This document shows positions 1-9,548 of a stretch of 64,000 nucleotides of DNA, piece after piece (the stretch's first letter is position 1; every line of letters starts with the position of its first letter). Where the stretch lies: NCBI GenBank assembly GCA_026392455.1, contig JAPLCB010000003.1, forward strand, positions 124,001-188,000, in the 5' to 3' direction. The position numbers were made by a program, and so were the translations under genes. The notes beneath the pieces were generated by a model. That model ran no database searches. It had not been told where the DNA came from and saw only the letters and a program-made list of their open reading frames with translations. Source of the DNA: Propionibacteriales bacterium (GTDB lineage: Bacteria; Actinomycetota; Actinomycetes; Propionibacteriales; Nocardioidaceae).

Positions 1-485
1 CCGATCAACGCGGTGAGCCGGCCCAGCGCGTCCAGCATCACCCGGGCGACCTCGACGTCGTGGTGGACCGGGAGCTCGCCGGCTCCGACCACGTCGATGT
101 CCGCCTGGGTGAACTCGCGGTACCGGCCGTCCTGGGGGCGCTCCCCGCGCCAGACCTTCTGGATCTGGTAGCGGCGGAACGGGAACTCCAGCTTGCCGGC
201 GTTCTCCAGGACGTAGCGGGCGAAGGGAACGGTGAGATCGAAGTGCAGCCCGAGTCCTGCGTCGCCGGACCCGACCTCCTGCAACCGCCGCAGGACGTAG
301 ACCTCCTTGGAGGTGTCCCCCTTGCGGAGCAGCTGGTCCAGCGGCTCGACCGCGCGGGTCTCGACGTTCGCGAACCCGTGCAGCTCGAAGACCTCGGCCA
401 GGGTGTCCAGGACTGCGGACTCGACGAACCGTTGCGCCGGCAGCAGCTCGGGGAAGCCGCTCAACGGCGTGGGCTTGCCGGCCAT
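1..485 (-). CDS. hisS: Histidyl-tRNA synthetase, N-terminal part (cut by window edge)
   Basis: Class II aminoacyl-tRNA synthetase charging tRNA-His in the cytoplasm. The visible 161 residues begin MAGKPTPLSGFPELLP and contain the class II motif 1 region and the HisS substrate-binding stretch around LHFDLTVPFARYVLEN, followed by RRYQIQKVWRGERPQ (motif 2). The 3' two thirds lie beyond the left edge. Its ATG overlaps the stop codon of the upstream MBL-fold hydrolase by one base (TGATG), so the two are probably translationally coupled. The MBL-hydrolase/hisS pairing is common in actinobacteria. Confidence 0.95.
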   Translation of the reverse strand, partial: MAGKPTPLSGFPELLPAQRFVESAVLDTLAEVFELHGFANVETRAVEPLDQLLRKGDTSKEVYVLRRLQEVGSGDAGLGLHFDLTVPFARYVLENAGKLEFPFRRYQIQKVWRGERPQDGRYREFTQADIDVVGAGELPVHHDVEVARVMLDALGRLTALI

Positions 486-1201
486 CAGAGGCCTCGGGTG
501 ATCGGGGCAGTCGGGTGGGAATCGTCGTCGAGGAGGTCCGCCAGGAACGGGTTGGTGGCGCGCTCCTGACCGATCGAGGTCTGCTCCCCGTGGCCGGGCA
601 GGACGACGATGTTGTCGGCCAGCGGGAGCACCTTGGTACGCAGGCTCTCCAGCATCGTGGCGTGGTCGCCGCCCGGCAGGTCGGTCCTGCCGATGGAGCC
701 TGCGAAGAGCAGGTCGCCGGAGAACATCACCTCGGCGATGTCCTGCTCCCGGTAGGGGGTCCGGAACACGACCGAGCCCTCGGTGTGTCCCGGGGTGTGG
801 TCCACGACGAACTGCAGGCCCGCCAGCTCGAGCACCTGGGCGTCGGAGAGCTCCTCGACGCGGTCCGGCTCGGCGAACTCGTACTTGCCGCCCAGCAGCA
901 TCGCGGTCGTCTCCGCGGACATCCCCATCATCGGGTTGGCGAGGAGGTGCCGGTCCAATGGGTGGATGTACGCGGTGGCGTCGTAGGTCCCCGCGACCGG
1001 AGCCACGCACCACATGTGGTCGACGTGCCCGTGCGTGACCAGGACCGAGACGGGCTTGAGCTTGTGCTCGGCGATCACCGCCTCGACGCCTGCCGTCGCG
1101 TCCTTGCCGGGGTCGATGATCACGCACTCGGCACCGGGTCCGGTGGCGACGACGTAGCAGTTGGTACCCCACGGCCCGGCTGGGAAGCCTGCGATCAGCA
1201 C
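485..1201 (-). CDS. MBL-fold metallo-hydrolase (glyoxalase II-like)
   Basis: A 238-residue metallo-beta-lactamase fold protein. It shows the metal-binding motif THGHVDH at residues 56-62, a later HTPGHTEGS motif and a C-terminal LPGHGEQT segment, the usual set of Zn/Fe ligands. Proteins of this size and motif spacing next to hisS are commonly annotated as hydroxyacylglutathione hydrolase-like, but actinomycetes lack glutathione, so the true thioester substrate is unknown (inference: mycothiol or another thiol conjugate). It lies upstream of hisS with a 1-base overlap. No signal peptide is seen, so it is presumed cytoplasmic. Confidence 0.88.
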   Translation of the reverse strand: MLIAGFPAGPWGTNCYVVATGPGAECVIIDPGKDATAGVEAVIAEHKLKPVSVLVTHGHVDHMWCVAPVAGTYDATAYIHPLDRHLLANPMMGMSAETTAMLLGGKYEFAEPDRVEELSDAQVLELAGLQFVVDHTPGHTEGSVVFRTPYREQDIAEVMFSGDLLFAGSIGRTDLPGGDHATMLESLRTKVLPLADNIVVLPGHGEQTSIGQERATNPFLADLLDDDSHPTAPITRGL

Positions 1202-1352
1202 TGAGTTCTCTCCTGCTCGGGGTGTGGGGATGCGACGTCAAGCCTACTGTCCCGCACACCGACCTCGGTCATGGCTACGATGAAGCCCGCAGTGATGCTC
1301 CCCGGTGGGGCAACCTGCTGTACGTACGACCACGCCAGACGAAGGGGTCACA

Positions 1353-2594
1353 GTGACCGCGCAGGGCAACGACCACAGCAGTTTCGGGCGCGTCGAAGCG
1401 GACGGAACCGTCTATGTCCGGATCGGCGACGAGGAACGGGTCGTCGGTCAGTACCCCGAAGGCACGCCCGAAGAGGCACTCGCCTTCTACACCAAGCGAT
1501 ACGAAGGCCTCGCCTTCGAGGTCCAGCTCGTCGAGCAGCGGGTCCGTTCGGAGGCGATGAGCCCCGACGAGGCCACCGCCTCGATCGCCCGGATCTCCGA
1601 GCAGCTCGTCGAACCGCACGCGGTCGGCGACATCACCGCCCTGCTCGCGCGGCTGAACTCGCTGAAGCCGGTGATCGGCATCCAGCGGGAGAAGCGGCGC
1701 GCCGAGCGCTCCGCGAAGGTCGAGGAGTCCCGGACCCGCAAGAACGCCATCGTCACCGAGGCCGAGAAGATCGCCGCCGGGACCGACTGGCGCAACGGCG
1801 CCAACCGGCTCCGCGACCTGCTCGCCGAGTGGAAGGACCTCCCCCGCCTGGAGAAGGCCGCCGACGACGAGCTCTGGCACCGCTTCTCCGGCGCCCGGAC
1901 CACGTACACCCGCGCCCGCAAGGCGCACTTCGCCGTCGTCTCCGAGCAACGCGACGGTGCCCGGGTGATCAAGGAACGCCTGGTCACGGAGGCCGAGGCC
2001 CTCGCTGGCTCCACCGACTGGGGCGGTACCGCGACCCAGTACCGGAACCTGATGTCGGCGTGGAAGGCAGCCGGTCCGGCACCGAAGGACATCGACGACG
2101 CCCTGTGGAAGCGCTTCCGCGGGGCCCAGGACACGTTCTTCGGGGCCCGGGACGCCGACAACGCCAAGCTCGACGAGGAGTTCGCCGCCAACGCGGTGGT
2201 CAAGGAGGCCATCCTCGTCGAGGCCGAGGCGCTCCTCCCGATCACCGATCTCCCGGCTGCCAAGAAGGCCTTCCGGGACATCGCCGAGCGCTGGGAAGCA
2301 GCCGGCAAGGTCCCCCGCGACCAGATCAAGAGCCTCGAGGCCCGGATCCGCAAGGTCGAGACCGAGATCCGCGGCCTCGAAGAGGACCAGTGGAAGAAGT
2401 CCGACCCCGAGAAGTCCGCTCGCGCCGACGGCATGGTCGGCCAGCTGCAGGACGCCATCGTGAAGATCGAGGCCGACCTGGAGAAGGCCCGGGCTGCGGG
2501 CAATGCCAAGAAGGTCAAGGACCTCGAGGAGAACCTGGTGTCACGCCGGGCGTTCCTGGAGATGGCGAAGAAGACGGCTTCCGAGTTCAGCTGA
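1353..2594 (+). CDS. DUF349 repeat protein
   Basis: A 413-residue acidic, highly charged helical protein with three consecutive DUF349-type units. Each contains a W-[RK]-x4-RL-like core (for example TDWRNGANRLRDLLAEWK, then TDWGGTATQYRNLMSAWK), and a long coiled coil lies near the C terminus. The family is widespread in actinobacteria and related to the ProQ/FinO-interacting YicC/DUF349 group; no biochemical role is established. I chose the GTG at 1353 because GAAGGGG lies 6-10 bases upstream; an earlier in-frame GTG at 1305 has no ribosome-binding site. It is transcribed away from the MBL/hisS pair across a 150-bp divergent intergenic region. Confidence 0.85.
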   Translation: MTAQGNDHSSFGRVEADGTVYVRIGDEERVVGQYPEGTPEEALAFYTKRYEGLAFEVQLVEQRVRSEAMSPDEATASIARISEQLVEPHAVGDITALLARLNSLKPVIGIQREKRRAERSAKVEESRTRKNAIVTEAEKIAAGTDWRNGANRLRDLLAEWKDLPRLEKAADDELWHRFSGARTTYTRARKAHFAVVSEQRDGARVIKERLVTEAEALAGSTDWGGTATQYRNLMSAWKAAGPAPKDIDDALWKRFRGAQDTFFGARDADNAKLDEEFAANAVVKEAILVEAEALLPITDLPAAKKAFRDIAERWEAAGKVPRDQIKSLEARIRKVETEIRGLEEDQWKKSDPEKSARADGMVGQLQDAIVKIEADLEKARAAGNAKKVKDLEENLVSRRAFLEMAKKTASEFS

Positions 2595-2608
2595 TTCCCT
2601 TTTTCGTT

Positions 2609-2652
2609 GAGTAGGGCCCGCCGCGCGCTCGAGTAGGGCCCGCCGCGCGCTC
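2609..2652 (+). repeat. 22-bp tandem repeat, two perfect units (REP-like family, orientation A)
   Basis: The units at 2609-2630 and 2631-2652 are identical and read GAGTAGGGCCCGCC then GCGCGCTC. They match the reverse complement of the repeats at 2915-2958 and 25041-25106 at about 16 of 22 positions (GAGT-GGGCC--CCGCGC--T). The repeat starts 14 bases after the DUF349 stop codon. Repeats of the type TCGTTGAGTAG...TCGAGAC are a recurrent intergenic family in Nocardioides-like genomes (general knowledge, not checked). Confidence 0.75.
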
Positions 2653-2914
2653 GAGGCGAGACGGCGGTCCCTCGTACCTTCCGTCACGAGGTCGACGACT
2701 CGACCCGGTGCCGGAGACGCGAGGGGTGCACGGAGGCCTCTGCTGTCCGGGCCGAGCCGGTGGGTGGTTCGTTCCGGTCAGGTAACGGGCACGCGCGTTG
2801 TCGTCCGGCTGGACGGCGCCCGCACCCGGGCCGGTGCAGCTGAGCCGTCCCACAGCCTCGCCGCGGCAGATTTCCCAACGTCTCGCTCCCGCGCGCGTCA
2901 CACCACCCTCAACC

Positions 2915-2958
2915 GCGCGGGAGGCCCGACTCGACAGCGCGGGAGGCCCGACTCACCA
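2915..2958 (-). repeat. 22-bp tandem repeat, two units (REP-like family, orientation B)
   Basis: Units at 2915-2936 and 2937-2958 share GCGCGGGAGGCCCGACTC and differ only in the last four bases. They are inverted relative to the pair at 2609-2652, so the 384-bp intergenic region is flanked by inverted copies. The same sequence recurs three times at 25041-25106. The repeat ends 21 bases before the relA stop codon. Confidence 0.75.
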
Positions 2959-2978
2959 GTGACTGGGCATGAAATCCG

Positions 2979-5375
2979 CTAGTGGGTGACCCGGTACGCG
3001 TCGAAGACCCCGTCGATGCTCCGGACGGCCTTGAGGATCGCGCCCAGGTGCTTGGGGTCGCCCATCTCGAAGGTGAACTTGCTCTTCGCGACCCGGTCGC
3101 GCGAGGTGTTGAGCGACGCCGAGAGGATGTTGACGTGCTGGTCGCTGAGGACCAGGGTGATGTCGCTCAGCAGGCGGGCCCGGTCCAGGGCCTCGACCAT
3201 GATCTGGACCAGGAACGTGCTCGTCGAGGTGGGCGCCCACTCGACGTCGACGAGACGCTCGGGCTGGCCGAGGAGGTCCGTGGCGTTGGTGCAGTCGCGG
3301 CGGTGGACCGAGACTCCGGCGCCGCGGGTGACGAACCCGAGGATCTCGTCGCCCGGCACCGGCGTACAGCACTTGGCGAGCTTGACCAGGACGTCCGAGC
3401 CACCCATCCCGGGAACGATGATGCCCGAGTCGCCCGGTGCCTTCTGCGAGCGCCGCGGCCGGGTGATGGTGACCGCCTCGGCCATGTCCTCGGCAGCACC
3501 GTCGGCTCCCCCGAAGATCTCGAGCACCTTGCGGACCACGGCCTGGGCGCCGATGTTGCCCTCACCCACGGCCGCGTAGAGGGCGGAGACGTCAGCCAGC
3601 CTGAACTCGGTGGCGACCTGGCTCAGCGACTCGTGCGTCATCACCCGCTTGAGGGAGACGCCCTCCTTGCGCATCAGCCGCGCGATGTCGTCCTTGCCGT
3701 GCTCGATCGCTTCCTCGCGGCGCTCCTTGGTGTACCAGTGCCGGATCTTGCTGCGGGCCCGCGGGGACTTCACGAACTGCAGCCAGTCGCGACTGGGCCC
3801 GGCGTTCGGTGACTTCGAGGTGAAGACCTCGACGACGTCGCCGTGGTCCAGCGACGACTCCAACGGCACCAGTCGCCCGTTCACCCGGGCACCGATGGTG
3901 TGGTGGCCGACCTCGGTGTGGACCGCGTAGGCGAAGTCGATCGGGGTAGAGCCCGTGGGGAGGCCGATCACGTCGCCACGGGGCGTGAAGACGTAGACCT
4001 CGGCGGCGTTGATCTCGAAGCGCAACGACTCCAGGAACTCGCCCGGGTCCTCGACCTCGTTCTGCCAGTCCAGGAGCTGCCGGACCCAGGGCATGTCGTT
4101 CGAGGCGGTGTCGGCCAGGGACTTGTCGGTATCGACGCCCGAGCGGACGTCCTCCTTGTACTTCCAGTGGGCCGCGACGCCGTACTCGGCCCGGCGGTGC
4201 ATCGCGAAGGTGCGCACCTGCATCTCGACGGCCTTGCCCTCGGGCCCGATGACGGTGGTGTGCAAGGACTGGTACATGTTGAACTTCGGCATCGCCACGA
4301 AGTCCTTGAAGCGACCCGGGATCGGGTTCCAGCGGTTGTGCAGGACCCCCAGGACGCCGTAGCAGTCCGGGTCCTCCTCGACCAGGATCCGGATCCCGAC
4401 CAGGTCGTAGATGTCGGTGAACTCCCGGCCACCGTGGATCATCTTCTGGTAGATCGAGTAGTAGTGCTTCGGTCGTCCCGTCACCCGGGCCTTGATCTTG
4501 GCCGCCTTCAGGTCCGTCTCGACGACGTCGATGACCTGGCGCATGAACTGGTCACGCGACGGTGACCGCTCGGCCACCATCCGGACGATCTCGTCGTAGA
4601 TCTTCGGGTGCAGGGTCGCGAAGGCGAGGTCCTCGAGCTCCCACTTGATCGTGTTCATACCGAGGCGGTGGGCCAGCGGCGCGAAGATCTCCAGGGTCTC
4701 GCGGGACTTCCGTTCCTGGGTCTCCGCCTTGACGTAGCGCAGCGTGCGCATGTTGTGCAGCCGGTCGGCGAGCTTGATCACCAGGACGCGGATGTCCTGG
4801 CTCATCGCCACGATCATCTTGCGGATGGTCTCGGACTGGGCCGAGTCGCCGTACTTGACCTTGTCGAGCTTGGTGACGCCGTCGACCAGGATCGCGACCT
4901 CGTCGCCGTAGTCCTTGCGGAGCTGGTCGAGGGTGTACGGCGTGTCCTCGACCGTGTCGTGCAGCAAGGAGGCGACCAGGGTCGGCTCGGTCATACCGAT
5001 GTCGGCCAGGATGGTGGTGACTGCGAGCGGGTGCGTGATGTACGGATCGCCGCTCTTGCGCATCTGACCGCGGTGGTGGAACTCAGCGGTCGCGTACGCG
5101 CGTTCGAGCAGGGCGAGGTCTGCCTTGGGATGGTTGGCGCGAACAGCGCGGAACAGCGGCTCGAGCTCGGGGTTCCCGACCTGCTTGCTGGTGCCGATCC
5201 GGGCCAGCCGGGCCCGGACGCCGCGGCCGCCGCTGAGCAGCGGGGACCCGGTCGGGGTCGCCCGGGGGTACTCGGTGACCGGCGGCCGGGACGGCGGCGG
5301 GGACGCGGTCGAGGAGATCTGCGGCTCGGCGCTCGCAGGCACCTCGACCTCCGAGACCACCCGTTCCTCCGCCAT
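2979..5375 (-). CDS. relA: Bifunctional (p)ppGpp synthetase/hydrolase RelA/SpoT (Rsh)
   Basis: A 798-residue long RSH enzyme that makes and degrades (p)ppGpp in the stringent response. Visible in order: a proline-rich N terminus; an HD hydrolase domain with [13 protein letters not shown] and the HD pair at about residues 139-140 (LLHDTVEDT); the synthetase domain with [20 protein letters not shown] near residues 355-375; a TGS domain ([23 protein letters not shown]); a conserved-cysteine stretch ([14 protein letters not shown]); and a C-terminal ACT domain. Catalytic motifs of both activities look intact and the length is normal. It follows apt with a 60-bp gap, matching the conserved secDF-apt-relA order. 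Confidence 0.97.
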   Translation of the reverse strand: MAEERVVSEVEVPASAEPQISSTASPPPSRPPVTEYPRATPTGSPLLSGGRGVRARLARIGTSKQVGNPELEPLFRAVRANHPKADLALLERAYATAEFHHRGQMRKSGDPYITHPLAVTTILADIGMTEPTLVASLLHDTVEDTPYTLDQLRKDYGDEVAILVDGVTKLDKVKYGDSAQSETIRKMIVAMSQDIRVLVIKLADRLHNMRTLRYVKAETQERKSRETLEIFAPLAHRLGMNTIKWELEDLAFATLHPKIYDEIVRMVAERSPSRDQFMRQVIDVVETDLKAAKIKARVTGRPKHYYSIYQKMIHGGREFTDIYDLVGIRILVEEDPDCYGVLGVLHNRWNPIPGRFKDFVAMPKFNMYQSLHTTVIGPEGKAVEMQVRTFAMHRRAEYGVAAHWKYKEDVRSGVDTDKSLADTASNDMPWVRQLLDWQNEVEDPGEFLESLRFEINAAEVYVFTPRGDVIGLPTGSTPIDFAYAVHTEVGHHTIGARVNGRLVPLESSLDHGDVVEVFTSKSPNAGPSRDWLQFVKSPRARSKIRHWYTKERREEAIEHGKDDIARLMRKEGVSLKRVMTHESLSQVATEFRLADVSALYAAVGEGNIGAQAVVRKVLEIFGGADGAAEDMAEAVTITRPRRSQKAPGDSGIIVPGMGGSDVLVKLAKCCTPVPGDEILGFVTRGAGVSVHRRDCTNATDLLGQPERLVDVEWAPTSTSTFLVQIMVEALDRARLLSDITLVLSDQHVNILSASLNTSRDRVAKSKFTFEMGDPKHLGAILKAVRSIDGVFDAYRVTH

Positions 5376-5435
5376 GGGGCGAGTCTAGGCGCAGACCCGG
5401 AGCTGCGGGGCCGGAGTCGGCCTCAGAACGTGGTC

Positions 5436-5981
5436 TCAGAGGGTGCGCAGGGCGTGCACCGGAGTACCTCCGACAACCTCGCGGCCGCCCAAGAAGCCCA
5501 GCTCCATCATCACGGCCAGCGCCGTGACGTGCGCGTCGGCGTACCGGACCAGCCGCTCGGTCGCCCTGGCGGTACCTCCGGTCGCGAGCACGTCGTCGAC
5601 CAGGAGCACCCGATCGCCCGGGGCCAGGGCGTCCATGTGCATCTCGACCGTGGCCTCGCCGTACTCGAGCTCGTAGCTGGTCGCGAACCGTTCGGACGGG
5701 AGCTTCCCGGCCTTGCGGACCGGAACGAACCCGACGCCCAGGGCCAGCGCGACCGGAGCCGCCAGGATGAACCCGCGCGCCTCCATCCCGATCACCTTGT
5801 CCACGACGGTGGCACCGGAACCGTCGCGGCCGGCCGCAGCCAGGGCAGCGATGACGGCCGTGAAGGCGTCGTGGTCGGCGAGCAGCGGGGTGATGTCCTT
5901 GAACAGCACCCCCGGCTTCGGGAAGTCCGGGACGTCCCGGATCAAGGTGTCGAAGTAGCCGTCGAGAGCCGAGCTGCCCAT
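5436..5981 (-). CDS. apt: Adenine phosphoribosyltransferase
   Basis: Salvages adenine to AMP using PRPP in the cytoplasm. The 181-residue protein begins MGSSALDGYFDTLIRDVPDF and carries the type I PRTase PRPP loop VLLVDDVLATGGTA and the Apt-typical DFPKPGVLFKDITPLL. I chose the ATG at 5981, 10 bases after the secF stop; a longer frame exists but would run through secF and has no family similarity. It lies in the yajC-secD-secF-apt-relA series, probably co-transcribed. Confidence 0.95.
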   Translation of the reverse strand: MGSSALDGYFDTLIRDVPDFPKPGVLFKDITPLLADHDAFTAVIAALAAAGRDGSGATVVDKVIGMEARGFILAAPVALALGVGFVPVRKAGKLPSERFATSYELEYGEATVEMHMDALAPGDRVLLVDDVLATGGTARATERLVRYADAHVTALAVMMELGFLGGREVVGGTPVHALRTL

Positions 5982-5991
5982 GACCGCGGGC

Positions 5992-7242
5992 CTACTTGCC
6001 GCGCTTGGACCGGGGCTGACGCGACGGCTGGGGTCGGTTCGCCGCACCAGACTGCTCCACCGGCGCCTTCGCCTCCGGCACGACCCGTCCGCTCCCGGAC
6101 GCGGTCGGCTTCGAGGTCGGGGCCTGGAACGGTGCCCGCTCCGCGAACTCGCCGGTCTCGTCCAGCTCGGACGGGATCCCGTCGCCGGTCGCTGCGACCG
6201 GCATGTCCTCGGTGAAGGCCGGCACGTCGGCGTAGCGGTCCGCGTCGCGGCGGGCACGCGCCTTGGCGCGACGGTCGGCTTCCTGGATCTTCGCCTCGCT
6301 GGACTTCATGTGGACCAGCACCCGCGGCGCCAGGAAGACCGAGGAGTACACCCCGACGGCCATGCCGACGAACTGCGCCAGGGCCAGGTCCTGCAGCGAG
6401 CTCTCCCCCAGCTTGATCGAGCTGACCACCAGGATCGATCCGATCGGGATCAGCGCCACGATCGAGGTGTTGATCGAGCGGACCAGGGTCTGGTTCACCG
6501 CGAGGTTGGTCGCAGCCGCGTACGAGAACCGGGTGCGTTGCAGCTCCTTGGCGGCGGTGTTCTCACGCACCTTGTCGAAGACGACCACGGTGTCGTACAT
6601 CGAGAACCCGAGGATCGCGAGCAGACCGGTGACCGCGGCGGGAGTCACCGGGAAGCCGGAGAGCGCGTAGATCCCGACGGTGACGGCGATGTCGTGGGCC
6701 AGCGCGACGAACGCGGCGACCGACATCTTCCACTCCCGGAAGTAGATCCAGATGAAGAGCACCACGAGCAGCAGGAAGACCGCGACGCCGAGGCCGGCCC
6801 GTTGGGCGACCTCGCGTCCCCAGCTGGCACCGATGTCGGACTCGGAGATGTCGGCTTCGGTGGCGCCGACGGTCTTCTCGATGGCCACGATGATCCGATC
6901 GGCATCTGCGCTGGAAACCGATTCCAGTTCCACGACCAGTGCAGTGTCCCCGGCCGTCGTCACGGTCGGGAGCCCACCTTCACCGATCTTGAGATCCACG
7001 ATGGCGGTACGCAGGTCGTCTGCGCGGGACTGTGCACTGGAGACCGCCGGAAGATCCTTGACCCGGAACTGGCTACCGCCGGTGAACTCGACCCCGAAGG
7101 CCAGACCCTTGAGGAAGATGATCGCCAGGCACACCAGGACCAGGACGGCCGAGAAGCTGTACCAGGGAGCCCGCCGGGTCACGAAGTCGATCGACTTCTT
7201 CCCGTTGTACAGGTCGTTGCCGAGACGAGAGAACTTGCCCAT
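5992..7242 (-). CDS. secF: Protein translocase subunit SecF
   Basis: Inner-membrane partner of SecD in the Sec translocon accessory complex, using the proton-motive force to complete export. The 416 residues show an N-terminal membrane segment, the periplasmic domain start GVEFTGGSQF, and five more C-terminal membrane segments of the RND/MMPL type. A hydrophilic tail of about 100 residues follows, ending basic (RQPRSKRGK). The tail is longer than in E. coli, as is usual in actinobacteria. Its start overlaps the secD stop by one base. Confidence 0.95.
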   Translation of the reverse strand: MGKFSRLGNDLYNGKKSIDFVTRRAPWYSFSAVLVLVCLAIIFLKGLAFGVEFTGGSQFRVKDLPAVSSAQSRADDLRTAIVDLKIGEGGLPTVTTAGDTALVVELESVSSADADRIIVAIEKTVGATEADISESDIGASWGREVAQRAGLGVAVFLLLVVLFIWIYFREWKMSVAAFVALAHDIAVTVGIYALSGFPVTPAAVTGLLAILGFSMYDTVVVFDKVRENTAAKELQRTRFSYAAATNLAVNQTLVRSINTSIVALIPIGSILVVSSIKLGESSLQDLALAQFVGMAVGVYSSVFLAPRVLVHMKSSEAKIQEADRRAKARARRDADRYADVPAFTEDMPVAATGDGIPSELDETGEFAERAPFQAPTSKPTASGSGRVVPEAKAPVEQSGAANRPQPSRQPRSKRGK

Positions 7243-9026
7243 CAGGCCCTACCTCCTGCAGTAATACCGGCTCCCGCAGGCGCACCGACGGCGTCCATGC
7301 CGAGGGTCTCGGCGCTCAGCCCGGACATCCGGCCGCCGCCGTTGAAGAACTTGAACCGGGCTAGCCAGGAGACCGCCGGCTTGGTGAACCAGAACAGCAC
7401 CGCGAGGTCGATCGCGGTCGACAGGCCGAGAGCGAATCCGAAGCCCTTCACGACGCCGGTGGCGAACGTGTAGAGCACCGCGGCCGAGAGCAGGGAGACG
7501 ACGTTGGCCGCCATCCGGGTCTGCCGGGCGCGCTTCCAGCCGGTCTCGACGGCCACGCGCATCGAGCGGCCTTCACGCATCTCGTCACGTATCCGTTCGA
7601 AGAAGATGACGAACGAGTCGGCGGTGACACCGACGCCGATGATCAGGCCCGCGATACCGGGCAGGGTCAAGGTGAACCCGGCGGTCTTGCTCAGCAGCAG
7701 CACGGAGCCGTAGGTGACCCCCGCAGCGATGGCCAACGAGGCCAGCACCACCAGGCCGAGGCCGCGGTAGTAGAACAGGCAGTAGAGCATCACGGCGAAC
7801 AGGCCGAGGGCACCCGCGAGCAGGCCGGTGCTGAGCTGGTCGCCGGCCAGTGACGGCCCGATGTTCTCCGTCGAGGGGTCGTCCTCGAACGCGACCGGGA
7901 GCGCACCGAACTTGAGCGCGTTCGCCAGCGAACGGGCGCTGGACTCGGTGAAGTTGCCCTCGATCTGGGAGTTGCCGTCGGTGATCGGCACGTTCAGGGT
8001 CGGGGCCGACAGGATCACGCCGTCCAGCACCATCGCGAACTGCTTGCCGGTGCCGGCGTACTCGGTGCTGATCTTGCCGAAGACGTCCGTCGGGTGCGAG
8101 AACTCGCTCGTCGGGTAGGTCTTGGTGAACTTGTCGTCGCCCTTGAGGTCGAGCGTCACGACCCACTGGACCTGCTTGTCCGGCACCACGGCTCCGGCGT
8201 CCTGCAGACCGGTGCCCTCGATAATGGACTTGGTGAGCAGGTAGGGCAGACCGTTGGCGTCACAGGTCAGCAGCGGCTCGTTCGGGTCGTCGTTGACCGG
8301 AGCCGCTCCCGGAGCCGGGCAGGTGAAGGCGTTGAACTTGGCGGTCCAGTCGGCCGGCGGGCTCGCCGCCCACTCCATCACCTGGTCCAGCGTCTGGCAC
8401 CGGGTCGAGGTCAGGCCGGTGGTCTGACTGATCCCGGGGTTGTCCGTGGGGCAGGGAGCAACGGGGGCCGCTGCGGTCGGCGCCGACGACGGCGTGCTGC
8501 TCGGAGCCGTGGTGGGGGTGGTCGTCGGGGTGCCCGGCGTCGGGTCGGCCAGCGGGACCGGACGCGGCCGGTTGGTTGCCGTGGCACCGGACGACGGCTT
8601 CTTGGTCGGCTTCGCGGTCGGCGAGGTCGACGGCTCGACCGTCGGCTGCTGGGCCGCGATCAGGTCCTGGGGCCCCTTGGAGACCAGCCGGAACCGTAGC
8701 TGCGCCTGACGCTTCACGACGTCGACCAGGTCCCGCTTGGTCTTGCCGGGGATCTCGACCACGATGAACTTGCTGCCCTGGACCACGACCTCGGACTCGG
8801 CAACACCGGAGGCGTTGACGCGCTTGTCGATGATCTTGCGCGCCTCGTTCAGGTTGCCCTTCGACGGGTTGTCCTTCGCGATCAGCGTGATCCGGGTGCC
8901 GCCCTGGAGGTCCAGGCCGAGCTCGGGCTTCCAGTTGCCACCCAGGGCGACGAGCCCGTAGAGCACGCCAACTCCCAGGAAGAAGATGACCAGGTTTCGT
9001 CCCGGTCGGTACGTCTTCTTAGCCAC
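7242..9026 (-). CDS. secD: Protein translocase subunit SecD
   Basis: Six-TM Sec accessory protein. The 594 residues include an N-terminal TM, the signature GLDLQGGTRITL, a low-complexity Pro/Thr/Ser/Ala-rich insert at roughly residues 150-200, the P1 head region, and the C-terminal membrane bundle with LPGIAGLIIGVGVTADSFVI and the FFERIRDE motif. The Pro/Thr-rich insert is absent from E. coli SecD but common in actinobacterial ones. It overlaps secF by one base and lies 14 bp downstream of yajC. Confidence 0.95.
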   Translation of the reverse strand: MAKKTYRPGRNLVIFFLGVGVLYGLVALGGNWKPELGLDLQGGTRITLIAKDNPSKGNLNEARKIIDKRVNASGVAESEVVVQGSKFIVVEIPGKTKRDLVDVVKRQAQLRFRLVSKGPQDLIAAQQPTVEPSTSPTAKPTKKPSSGATATNRPRPVPLADPTPGTPTTTPTTAPSSTPSSAPTAAAPVAPCPTDNPGISQTTGLTSTRCQTLDQVMEWAASPPADWTAKFNAFTCPAPGAAPVNDDPNEPLLTCDANGLPYLLTKSIIEGTGLQDAGAVVPDKQVQWVVTLDLKGDDKFTKTYPTSEFSHPTDVFGKISTEYAGTGKQFAMVLDGVILSAPTLNVPITDGNSQIEGNFTESSARSLANALKFGALPVAFEDDPSTENIGPSLAGDQLSTGLLAGALGLFAVMLYCLFYYRGLGLVVLASLAIAAGVTYGSVLLLSKTAGFTLTLPGIAGLIIGVGVTADSFVIFFERIRDEMREGRSMRVAVETGWKRARQTRMAANVVSLLSAAVLYTFATGVVKGFGFALGLSTAIDLAVLFWFTKPAVSWLARFKFFNGGGRMSGLSAETLGMDAVGAPAGAGITAGGRA

Positions 9027-9040
9027 GGTCCAGCGTCTCC

Positions 9041-9361
9041 TCAGTCTTCGGGGTGGTGCTCGTCGGTGGAGGCCCTACCTGCGCTACCGGCCTCGGGGCC
9101 TTCGGTCGGTACCGGGCGCACGACGACCTGGCGGGCCACGGTGATCACGGTCCCCTCGGCGATCTCCAGCTGCACCCGGTCATCGTCCACCGAACGAACG
9201 GTGCCGAAGATACCCGCGGTGATGATGACTTCGTCGCCGATCCCGATCTCCTGCTGGAATTCGGCGATCTGCCGTCGCTGCGCCCGCGCGTTGCGGGTCA
9301 GTACGAACCAGAGCGCCACCAGGGCAACCATGAACACCACGTACGACACAGCTGGGTTCAC
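9041..9361 (-). CDS. yajC: Preprotein translocase subunit YajC
   Basis: Small single-span membrane protein of the SecDF-YajC complex. From the GTG at 9361 it has 106 residues: an N-terminal TM helix (VSYVVFMVALVALWFVLT), then RNARAQRRQIAEFQQEIGIGDEV and the YajC core IITAGIFGTVRSVDDDRVQLEIAEG. The C-terminal tail is acidic. A longer open frame upstream (to 9601) has no similarity and would place 80 charged residues before the TM, so I rejected it. It is the first gene of the yajC-secD-secF-apt-relA run. Confidence 0.9.
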   Translation of the reverse strand: MNPAVSYVVFMVALVALWFVLTRNARAQRRQIAEFQQEIGIGDEVIITAGIFGTVRSVDDDRVQLEIAEGTVITVARQVVVRPVPTEGPEAGSAGRASTDEHHPED

Positions 9362-9492
9362 GGTGAGGACTCTCGGTTTCGGATCACGATCAAGGCGGAG
9401 GGCGGTACGTCGTGCCGCGCTGGACAACCGCCGCTGAAGTGTAACGGTCAGGTGAGGAGAAACGTGCCCCGCGTCCCACACGAAGAAACGCA

Positions 9493-9523
9493 GCCCGCTG
9501 CGGTCCAGATTCCGCAGACGGGC
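9493..9523 (-). terminator. Possible hairpin terminator between secreted protein gene and yajC
   Basis: GCCCG-CTGCGG, an 8-base loop, CCGCAG-A-CGGGC forms a two-part stem just downstream of the stop codon at 9549-9551. There is no T-run, so it may be a weak or Rho-assisted stop. Confidence 0.35.
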
Positions 9524-9548
9524 AGCGCTGATCGGACCCCCTCGATCT

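Larger units (their letters stand above)
2595..2978. other. Gene-free intergenic region between DUF349 gene and relA
   Basis: 384 bases between two convergent genes. No open frame has a ribosome-binding site or recognisable protein similarity. The region is bounded by two pairs of 22-bp tandem repeats in opposite orientation (listed separately) and otherwise looks like unconstrained GC-rich sequence. Confidence 0.7.
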
